This document shows, in pieces, positions 51,720-61,414 of a stretch of 64,000 nucleotides of DNA. Source of the stretch: Bugula neritina (Eukaryota > Bryozoa > Gymnolaemata > Cheilostomatida > Bugulidae); contig OZ037765.1 in the NCBI GenBank assembly GCA_964035545.1, positions 32,673,004 to 32,737,003 of the forward strand. Direction: 5' to 3'. The translations under genes and the position numbers were made by a program. The notes under the pieces are model-generated. The model was given only the letters and a program-made list of their open reading frames with translations, did not search any database and had not been told where the DNA came from. Numbering within the stretch: the stretch's first letter is position 1; each line of letters opens with the position of its first letter.

Positions 51720-54255
51720 TCATAAAACCATGTCTCTATAAGAGCATATTTAGTTTTCAGTTTGCAAATCATATACATAATTTCAACTTGTTTAAATGCA
51801 ATATAAAATCTCAAAAAGATATCAATATTACATCATTAAAATTTGCTTTGTTTTAGTAAAATAATCATATACTTGTAAACTGGACTGACATGGTACTTTA
51901 AAATTGATTGACCTGTTCAAGTAGAAAGCTTATGTTTTTCATCAAAATGACTAAAAAATCATTCAGCATAACTGGAGTTTAGAAGACTAAAATGTATGCA
52001 TGCGAATGCCTTTATCACATTTTTTCTGGTCATTAATGCTAAAATATGTATTCCAAAAGTAAACTTTTTATCTTTCAATAATTTTATTTAGTTAGTTCCA
52101 AAAATCTTCAATAATCAAATACTTATTGTTCAATAATCAACTACACAGGTTTAAACTACTGACAGCTACTTGTAGTATTTGTATTTCTTAATGCCTATAT
52201 TTATCCCTTTATGTGCTGCGTGCGGTAGAATGTAACTAATTTCGCTACCAGAAAAAAAGAGCAAACAACTGCCAACCACTTGAGCAACTGTTATATTTGG
52301 TAAATAGATTTGACTAAAGTTAATATTACACCACTTACAGCATATAAATATCATAAGAATAAAACTGTAATGTATGTTTTTTGCTTGAACTATTATGTAG
52401 CGTTTCACTTCTGTTATGTATGTGTAGGTTGTATAAAAGTACAGTTGAATTTGCTGTCTTCTACTTATAACTATATGGCAATAATTAGGAGTTCAAATAT
52501 AATGGATATGATAACTTCTAAATATAGAACATATATATTGTACATCTATTTAGGTTTCATCTAACCAAAAAGTAAGAATGTATTGAAACTTATTTATTTA
52601 ATCAAAACTGTTAGACTCTGTTTAGATATTATTATTGTGAATTGTATAAAAAAGCTGAAATTTAAGATGCAAAAAAGTAGCATAACTCCAAATACTTTCT
52701 TAGATGAAAGGTTTTATAAGTCTTACATATTTTAGACCAGCAGAGGAAAGGGTGAGTAGCCCATTAAGAGAAAAAGAGTGAACGACATGAGTTCAAACTA
52801 AAAACAACTTGTCAACCTTTAAACATTTTTAATGTATAAGAAAATTTTCAACTTTTCTCTTTCTCATGGTTTTAGGGACGGCCAAACTTTACTACACCTG
52901 TGTAAATAACAAACATCAACAATTTTATTAATCTGCTTTATGCGTGATTTAAGTCCCATTGCCGAGGATTAAATGTTTTGAATACATACTATATAAGCTG
53001 ATTCATATGAAAAGGCAATTTATATATTTCTCATTCAAGTTATGTTGAAATGAGCGCAAATGCTTGTTATAAATTGAAGAGTTTCGAGATATTTTAACAA
53101 TTTTAGAACTGCCACTACTTTGACTATAATGTGCAGCTTTCAATGTTGAAGATAATACCAGTGGCCACAAGAATATAAAAAGTCATAGTATTTATCTAAA
53201 CCCACGTGTTTGCAACATATATAACTTTGAATTCAACTGTTGAAAGTTTGCAGTCGATCTATCAGGTAATTAAAGAAGACAAATCCTATTTATTTAGACT
53301 CAGGAGAGAATAAACCACTGTTTTTTATTTATAATTTAAAATAGTGGATGAAAGTGACAAGTGCTATTAATTTGAATTGCAAGATACAAGAACTTTAGCA
53401 TTGCAGGTCTTTCTCTTGATCTTTTTTCTTACATATTTGCCATCAGCACATGAAAATATCCTACCTTGAAAATACCAAGCTTCCATAAATTTTTAAACAA
53501 ATTTTCCAATTTTTCCTAATATCATGCTGGACTGTACTAATTAAAGTAAAATGACTGACATATAATGCTTCACCTGTTGAAGATCTTACAGGCGTATCAT
53601 ACAGGCGTATGATAATTAAAACACACTTTTTGAATAGCTATTTTAATTACAAAAACTATTATTATGTAAAAGTTAGATGCACATTAATTTCAAATGACTA
53701 CTTTGTTGGTAAAATTTCCACTGAAGTAATTCTAAAAACATAGAATGGTTAATCACCGACTACGGTATTATATAATATATTGTGTGTGGAATCATTTTGC
53801 TAAATCCATGCTTTATGTATTAAACTATTGACTGTTCACTACACTTGCATGAAAAGTCAATTCTTTTATATATTATAATATATATTTGCTAGAATCATAT
53901 TGCTAAATTAATGCATTTTATATTAATATTGACTTCTTGTCCCAGTTGAGTGAAAGATTATATTATTGTGTTAACAAGAAGTCTAGCAGTAAAAATGCTT
54001 TAAATGCTTTCAATTTAAAAATTTAAAAGCAGAAAAAGTTGAAAGTCAAATAAGAATTTATTAGAAGTTTTTGAGTTACTTGAACCAGTCTAAAACTTAT
54101 GTTTGTATACATGCACTACGGAGATTAAAGAGAGTGACACGTTAAACAGTTATTCACTGCGCTCCCATACATCAAATGAAAGATCCATTCATGCGAAGTA
54201 TGGTAATGCAGTCATGCATCTTAATTCTTGCAAACAACAAACATACATTTAGTAA
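51720..54255. other. Unit C spacer (upstream of receptor 4), MITE-free
   Basis: It closely matches unit A from about 51.7 to 53.5 kb, then becomes more different from both other units. The MITE target site at about 54,248-54,262 is empty. Confidence 0.7.
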
Positions 54256-54609
54256 CTTATCTACAAAATTGTTTATAAGCTTTTCAAGGCAAAACCACCA
54301 GCATGCCATATATTGATAGCATTTGAAATTACAAGCACAATTTTCAACATTAAACTTTTTAAGGTTTATATTAAAACAGTAAAATATATAATGCTATAGA
54401 GGTGTTTATTAAAATCTGCTATTTAATAGCAGACAACTTACATTAAAAACCATTTGAAACAATGAAACATTTCACCACATGCAAACACTCAAACTATGAT
54501 AATTTTTTACTATGAAGCAAAACTTGATCTTTCGGAAACTGCAATAATTAAATAAAATAAGCTAAAAGAAAATGTTCACCGTTTGATGCATTAGAAAGAA
54601 GTTAATCTG

Positions 54610-55150
54610 GTAAGGCGGTTGTCACAGGCGCTACTTGTGAGCGTCTAAGCAGCTTCCTTATATGTACTCTGTATCCAGGAGCCATGCATATGTATATCAC
54701 AATGTTCAGAGTACCATAACATGCATTATAGATCAAGACTCCCATGTCAAAGCTTGCATTACTTCCTTCATAACTGAGATACTCCTAATTATTATGATTA
54801 GTATTGGTGGAGCTCGGAGAAATAAGAGTTAGCACTATTGAACTATGACCCCTATTAGTTTTAATTCATTGGATAACGAATACGAACATGACTTTCATTG
54901 TGAACTTCATGATATTTGCATTCATTGTCTCCAGCAAATTTTCTTACAGCCATTCAATTTAGATCTACTCTAACTTTACACAAATATATGGAACATATCA
55001 AGGAGGTGGCCAAACTTATCACTCGCCATATGTTATTTAAGTTGCACCGTTGACCTAAATATAGGCATATATAGCTCTGTATAATAGAATGTGTCAAATC
55101 TTGCAATTGGATTGTTAGATTTACTGCCTCGTAGCTGGTTTACCAGTCAT
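54610..55150 (-). pseudogene. Receptor pseudogene fragment psi4
   Basis: Close relative of psi1, with the same C-terminal start block, disrupted frame and 5' breakpoint upstream of TM4. It carries a small extra insertion around 55,105 (TTGCAATTGGATT). Confidence 0.8.
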
Positions 55151-56170
55151 AGACTCAAAAAATTATCAAATTTATTTTAACTCAACCATCTCTGCAGGAA
55201 CCTTGATGGTAAAAGTTCTTAAAGCAGGTAAAGACTGTGTGCTGCTCTTCCTGGCATCAACTATAGCTTGCCTGAACAGGGTAAACACTAAGCCTGTACT
55301 TTACCTACTGGACCCCATTTATCTTTTTTATATTTAATAGAATACTACCTATATTAAATTTTCCATACACATTCTCAAAGCATAACCTACAAATAATATG
55401 TATAATAAATTATTGAGTATTGAGTTATTCAAGGAAAACTTTGCTTTGTTTTTAGAATGTTTTTGAATAATAAGCACCCTGCATAGATTTTATAATGCGA
55501 CATCATTGAAGTGTTATTCTTTTAGCAAACATTGACTAATAGAACTATTGAATTGAAAAGTGTTGATCAGTAAATTGTAATAATTATCTCATCTCTTTCA
55601 CATTATATAACATACAACAATATTGTTAAATCAATACTTTATATATTACTATTGACTGCTCATCCCACTTGAGAGAAATATTGTATTATTACTTGCATGA
55701 TAAATCTAGCAACTCAGTTTGATTCTGCACTGTTTCACCTAATTATCAAATATTTGTCAGCAGTATAGCTAAAAATAGATAAAGTTGAAAAGTTACATGA
55801 AATTTATTAAAAGTATGAACTTAGTTTGAATACTTCGAAATTTATAATAGTTATATAACTTGCCGAAATTGATAAAAGCAATAACTTGAACAGTTACAAC
55901 AGTGGTATATGTAATGTAAACAACACACATAAATCTAGTAATTTATTTATAAATTACAATCTATAGCTTCTCAAGAATTATTATGTAACTTATTGCAATC
56001 TTTTTAACACCAAATGATTGTGATATACATAAAAGCAAAACTTCAGAGCCAAACAATAAAATATAAATCTGCTGTTAATTATAAGATATATCATTTATTG
56101 ATTGACAACACCAAACGGCATTTAACAATACAAAATATTTTTTGACAAAACCAATCGAACTATAACATTT
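55151..56170. other. Unit C right part, 3' flank of receptor 5
   Basis: Non-coding copy of 41.58-42.56 kb. Confidence 0.6.
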
Positions 56171-56177
56171 TTTTGCC

Positions 56178-56183
56178 TTTATT
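56178..56183 (-). terminator. Poly(A) signal of receptor 5
   Basis: AATAAA on the minus strand, 99 bp past the stop codon. Confidence 0.6.
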
Positions 56184-56281
56184 ATGAAGCAAGACTTAAT
56201 ATTTATGACATTCACCACAAAATTAAACAAAACTAAACGAACATTTCCATTTTGTGTTGTATTGTTGAGTAGCAAGTTCTA

Positions 56282-57220
56282 TCAGGCAGGTTCAGCAGGT
56301 GCTACTTGTGAAAGGCTGCCTCTACACTTGAACAGTTTCCTTATATGTACTCTGTATCCTGGTGTCATGCATATGTATATCACAATGTTCAGAGTACCAT
56401 AACATGCGTTATAAATCAACACTCCCCATGTCAGAGCTTGCGTTACCCCTTTTAAAGCCTTCACATTATAACCCGGTGTAGAGATCAGTGCGGGAATATA
56501 AGAGAAATAAAAGAGAGCACAAATCAGCATAATATAAGTTGCAGACCTCTTGATGCTTTCATCATCATGTCCAGGAACATTTCTTTCAGCCATCCGTTTT
56601 AGTTCTACTCTAACTTTATACAAACATACTGAACAGATTAGGAAAGTGGCAAAAATTGTTACACCGTATGTCATTGAAGTTGCAGTATTGATTTGAATGG
56701 GTAAAGCCCCAAATTCACCATAGCAGTACAAGTCGACTTGTACGAGGACTGTTGGAGTTACTACTCCATAGCTGATGATCCAAGTTACAAAGAACGAGAC
56801 CCCAAAATTGTCCAAAATCTTATTAGAGGTATATTGCAAGGGTTGGCAAATAGAGACGTACCTTTCATAGCTGCTTAAAGCAAGCACAGCTAATCGAGCT
56901 ATTGAAATACCCATGCCTAGTACAAATGCGATAATTTGGTAAAATTTAGCTTGCTGATTGGTCAAACTCAAAATTGGTGTAGCAATCTCACAGCTGACTA
57001 AGAGTATGTTAGACGCACTTGCTGCTACGTCAGTAACGCCAATGTTTATTATGCTCCAGTAGTGTTTTGTTTTCTTCGATTTTTCTATCCCACTTAAAAC
57101 GGCAAGATGTACAATGTTGCTCACTATACTGACACAGTTTAATAGCAGATGTACAGCAGATAGCTCTGGTTCTACGCAGGCTTTAGTAACACCTTCACAC
57201 AGCACATCTCTACTTTCCAT
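56282..57220 (-). CDS. Rhodopsin-like 7TM receptor, paralogue 5 (mosaic)
   Basis: 312 aa from MESRDVLCEGV. The second Met used by paralogue 1 is Val here, which supports the first Met as the start of the group. The frame is open to 57,259, but CAG|TTTGC (exon edge about 57,249) precedes it, and similarity to the other genes begins exactly there. The N-terminal part resembles paralogue 1 (IEKSKKTKHYWSIINIG, CYGEFGALPIQ). From about residue 195 on it is almost identical to paralogue 3. TM2-TM3 is its own (ASNILLVSCEIATPILSL, YQIIAFVLGMGIS), and RP becomes QP after the E-R-Y motif. The tail ends APAEPA. It is the right-most receptor of the cluster. Confidence 0.88.
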   Translation of the reverse strand: MESRDVLCEGVTKACVEPELSAVHLLLNCVSIVSNIVHLAVLSGIEKSKKTKHYWSIINIGVTDVAASASNILLVSCEIATPILSLTNQQAKFYQIIAFVLGMGISIARLAVLALSSYERYVSICQPLQYTSNKILDNFGVSFFVTWIISYGVVTPTVLVQVDLYCYGEFGALPIQINTATSMTYGVTIFATFLICSVCLYKVRVELKRMAERNVPGHDDESIKRSATYIMLICALFYFSYIPALISTPGYNVKALKGVTQALTWGVLIYNACYGTLNIVIYICMTPGYRVHIRKLFKCRGSLSQVAPAEPA

Positions 57221-57259
57221 GTCTGCACCATCGGAGTGGCTGAAGCAAACTGCACACAA

Positions 57260-58140
57260 AGCGACAAATTATTGTATTGATTAAAAACTCATTCAATGAT
57301 TATTTAAATGTATTATAATCTTTCTTATTTAACAGTTACTACAGGCAACTTGTTATTTAAACAATGTTTATATATAGGTGATGTTAACTGCAAATTTTAG
57401 AGAATTGCCAAGTAATCTGAAAGAATTATGACATATATGCACGAAAGACATTGTAAGACTATTGCAGCAGTGCTGATTGCTTTTTTCTCAGTGTAATGCT
57501 GAGACTTTTAGTTCATCTGCTCAAAATTTATTTATGTGTTATGAGGCAAAAAATTGCTTTGGCATAAATTTATGTATCCGTGAAATTGTTTTTATGAAGT
57601 TATGTCTTTTTGCGAATGATTTAGTTTTTTTGGCCAGGAGTACAAAACATATTTAATTACATACAAAAGAGTTCTATCAGTTAAAAGAAATTTGGAAAAA
57701 TTCAAATTCTTTGCAAATAAATTAATCAAGTTTTGTTTGCTAATGGTAATTATATTTTATGTTGTCAGTGTGTATTATAGGCTATAAGTTATTACAGTAC
57801 ATCAACGTAAAAATTAGACAGCAGTCAGAGTGGATAAGAACACTTTCAATTATTGTGTAGCCTATTCTGCTGTTTCCCCATCCTATAATGAACCACATAG
57901 GTAGAATGAAAATATATGTTAAAATGCAACTGTACTTCTTCTCACTTTGTATTTATTATCTAATAATAGGAGTTGAAGTTGACTAATGAAGTTGTCCTCC
58001 GGATGAAAGCCTGAGGGGGGTTAAAACTATAGCAAATAACCTCATCAGTCTACATATGACTAATACTGCAATATCAGTTCATATACATATAACCTGAGGT
58101 TCAGGTATAAAAAAATTTAAATAGTTTCTTTTATTTATAA
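57260..58140. other. Upstream of receptor 5, unlike the other units
   Basis: AT-rich non-coding sequence without a match in the other spacers. It separates receptor 5 from its conserved upstream block at 58.86 kb. Confidence 0.45.
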
Positions 58141-58144
58141 GAGG

Positions 58145-58353
58145 GAGCAGCCGTGGTCTAGGGGTTAAAGCGTTTGCTTTGTGAACACGAAGTTGTGGGT
58201 TCGAACCCGACAAAGGCCATTGGTGATGTTAGGAAGAGCATCCAGTCATAATTGCTCCTGTGCCTCATTTAAACAAGTCCTTAGCCCGTTCTAGCAAAAA
58301 CCCTTTTCATCAGGGGTTTCTCACAGGGATAGCGACTATAAACTTGCGTGAGT
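58145..58353 (+). mobile_element. tRNA-derived SINE, copy 1 of a tandem pair
   Basis: The head has an A box TGGTCTAGGGG and a perfect-type B box GGTTCGAACCC. The body contains ATTGGTGATGTTAGGAAGAG, CTCCTGTGCCTCATTTAAA and CAGGGGTTTCTCACAGGGAT, with a tail TGCGTGAGTTTTTTTATTTATAAT. TTTTATTTATAA occurs just before the copy and at its end. Confidence 0.9.
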
Positions 58354-58368
58354 TTTTTTATTTATAAT

Positions 58369-58580
58369 GAGCAGCCGTAGTCTAGGGGTTAGAGCATTTG
58401 CCTAGTAAGCACGAAGGTCATGGGTTCGAGCCATGACAAAGGCTATTGGTGATGTTAGAAAGAGTATCCAGTTGTAATTACTCCTGTGACTCATTTAAAT
58501 AAGTCCTTAGCCCACTTTAACAAAAACCCCTTCCATCAAGGGTTTCTCACAGGGATAATGACTATAAACTTGCGTGAGTG
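58369..58580 (+). mobile_element. tRNA-derived SINE, copy 2 of a tandem pair
   Basis: Same family and orientation as copy 1 and directly behind it. The A box is TAGTCTAGGGG and the B box GGTTCGAGCCA is weaker. It differs from copy 1 at many positions, so it is not a recent exact duplication. It is followed again by TTTTTATTTATAAT. Confidence 0.9.
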
Positions 58581-58859
58581 TTTTTTATTTATAATTTCTT
58601 TTTATATTACATAATATAATAGTTACTAAATTATTAGCTTTGAAATAACTGTCATTGCCAGATGAACACTTCATTAAGGAAAAACAGATTCTCTGGTATA
58701 TGGTTGTAGTTGGGTGGAAAAGATAGCTCTGCGGACATAAAATTGCATCATTTCGTGCTCATCCGTATTGTGAGTGACACAGGGCAGTAGACTAAATGAC
58801 GCACTCAGCCACATGCCAAACGCTATAGAAGAATAACACACGGCACTCTGTTAGGTTTA

Positions 58860-59160
58860 AAAGTCCTCATCATAAACGATACTAATCAGTGGAAAACCTT
58901 TCAACTTTCAGACTTTAAATGATATATTATTTTGACTTTCATGGCATACAATGGTGAAAATTGTCAATATTACATAATTATCACTTTCTTTGTTTTAGTA
59001 AATTAATCATATACTTGTCTGCATGATTGGATGATACTTTAGAATTGATTGACTTCCTTAAGTAGAAATGCGACATTTTTCATTAAAAATACTCAAGAGC
59101 ATACAAAATATTTATAAATTAAGAAATTGAAATAAATGCATATATAAATGCACATTTATC
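58860..59160. repeat. Displaced receptor upstream block
   Basis: Diverged copy of 37.84-38.2 and 35.83-36.15 kb (CCTCATCATAAAC, CTTTGTTTTAGTAAATTAATCATATACTTGT, ATTGATTGACTTCCTTAAGTAGAAA). In the other genes this block abuts the receptor exon. Here it is about 1.6 kb upstream of receptor 5. Confidence 0.65.
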
Positions 59161-61414
59161 ACAATGCTTTATATATAACTTGATTATTAAAATATGCATA
59201 AAAGAGCAAATTTGTATTACTCTAAATTTTCACTTCGCAATAATCTTATAAAGTAGTGATATAGTTAGCCCAAAAGTATCTGACATAGATTACTAAAAGT
59301 TGTAATTTTTATAAGGTGTGGCTGAGACAAGTACTTGGCAACTTGCCACTTGATTGTGTAGTCAAAATAGGTACATTTTAGCTGTCAGATGTACTTAGAG
59401 AGCCTGCGCTGTTTTTCTTATGACTCATTATGACATCTCAGTATGTAGATTTAGAGATTTTACAATGACACACTTTACCTTAAGCTGTACTAAAATTGTC
59501 TTATATAAATATTAGCATTGGTTTACTTACTGTATATGAGAGGTATGTTTATGTTTTATAATAAATTTTGTAGGTATATGTGCGGAGTTAATTTGATATT
59601 TTTGATAGCTTGTGGATTGCATTTCCAGTCTGCTCTAAAGTTGGGGGGGGAACTCTCGGAACTATAAAGACAATTATTGCTCAATTGTATTGCGGTGTAT
59701 TCTCAGCTGCTGCAACGCAAAGCTTATTAATTAAACTGCTTTAAAACCTAAATGTTTCAATTTGAACTTTTAAAGCTAAAAATAGCTCCAAATTTTGTAA
59801 TATGGTTAAAGCCATAACCTACCTGAATTTCATCTGAAAGCTATCAGAAATTTTAAATCAATTTAGCATGCAGCAACAGTATAAAAATGAACACGCTAAT
59901 ACCAAATTTGTGCCCTGAAAAAGCTAATGAATTCAAAAAGTATTTTTTATATACCTGTCAGAATCTGTTATTGGTAACTGAGGACCCTCTAAATCAATAA
60001 CGTTAATTTGTGAGTTTGCAAATGCAATGGCTATTTTAATTGACTACATTAACATAAGGCTGCTGACCAAACATCATATTAATGTATAGTTAATTAAAAT
60101 AGTTTATGACCGTGTGTTGGGCTTTTCATGTAGTTTAATCAGATTTTATTCTGTGGAGTGGATACAACACACTGCAAGTTAGATTCCATCATTCTGAATT
60201 CACACTCATGGGAAGCATGTAGCTAAACTTCCTTCCATATGCAGAAATTAGCTACAGTAGCAGTGCTACACGTTGGTTACGAATGTTGCTCGGGCATCTC
60301 TCCCTTTCCATAATAAAATGGTGCAGCCATTTTATTCATATGAAAGGTAAGGCAACTCTGAAAGCTGTACCTAATCTTCTAGAACTTCTTGTTAAGGTTA
60401 TTTTGGCAATAATTTCCGGTAGATTATGGCAATTTTGAGAAGCTTGCTTTACAAAAGCTAGATCTGAAATTGTGTTTATGATTATAGGCTACATAATATT
60501 TTTTAATATTATTTATTATTGGTTTTAATTTATCTATATTTATATTTTTTTTGGAGTTTTGAGAAGTTGTTTTCTTTTTACTTGGTTCGCTGCAGTTGAA
60601 GTTTATTCATAAACATACATGCACCTGTTTTTCAGTATTTTTAAATTTACTTGCAATTCCTTAGCTTAATTGGCTAGAACTTGAAGTGATGTGTTTTTAT
60701 GGTTGGCTATTTGTATGTAGCCAATAGCAATGTTAACTTGATTCTAAATTTTTCAACCCAATAGGTGAAACTTTTGGTACTGAATAATATAATTTTGCTA
60801 TTGATATACAAGAGGACTAAATTAATGAAGGCACAGATCAATGGTGACTCAGGTGGTGCGAGGCTCATTTGCAGATAAAGTTTATTTTTTCGCTAAATTC
60901 ACATGATTAAGTCACTTTCAGGTAATATTTAGCAGAGTGTTTCAGCACACATCGTGACTATTGTTATACATGACAATGCGCTTTTCTAGTAATGACCAAG
61001 CTATAATTATATATTCATAATAATTGTCATATTAACTGTCATTTGGAACGAATCAGCATGACACAATTTGTTTTCTATAAACTTAGCCGTCTGTGAAGAT
61101 ATTTTTTCCTTGCAGCCCATCAGTGCGTGTCAAAAATTTCATAGCTGGATCAATATAATTATTAGCAATTTGCTAATGAATATATTTCAAAGTGATTATA
61201 TATTTTATTCTAGCTAGGATCCCAGTCTATTTATGACTGCATGGCATGCTTTATAAGAGCAGGCTATTAACTTTAGATAACATTTCAAGTCAAAGATAGA
61301 CGAGGGTTGCGACAGATCAAATCAAGATAAGACAAGGACTTATTGTTCAGTTAGAATCTGCTGCCCTGGCTGTCCAACACTTGCTATTAGAATATATGTA
61401 TAGAATCAGCAGAC
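59161..61414. other. Intergenic region between the receptor cluster and Hv-B
   Basis: AT-rich sequence with no supportable exon, RNA gene or repeat. The Hv-B promoter is presumably near the right end but shows no clear TATA box. Confidence 0.4.

Larger units (their letters stand above)
36809..56281. repeat. Tandem segmental duplication array (three units)
   Basis: Unit A 36.81-42.67, unit B 42.67-50.68 and unit C 50.68-56.28 kb. Each contains, left to right: an intact minus-strand receptor, about 3.3 kb of shared upstream spacer, a decayed receptor fragment on the minus strand, and about 1.1 kb of shared sequence leading to the 3' end of the next receptor. Unit B is longer because it holds two fragments and about 1.9 kb between them. 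Large parts of the spacers are almost identical, for example 39.4-40.3 and 45.3-46.2 kb. Confidence 0.9.

Noticed and set aside
52166-52408. Minus-strand open frame of about 80 codons in the unit C spacer
   Set aside because: It is not maintained in units A and B, so it is a chance frame.
58145-58580. Functional tRNA genes
   Set aside because: The tRNA-like heads are followed by a shared 140-bp body and tail and occur as dispersed copies. They are SINEs, not tRNAs.
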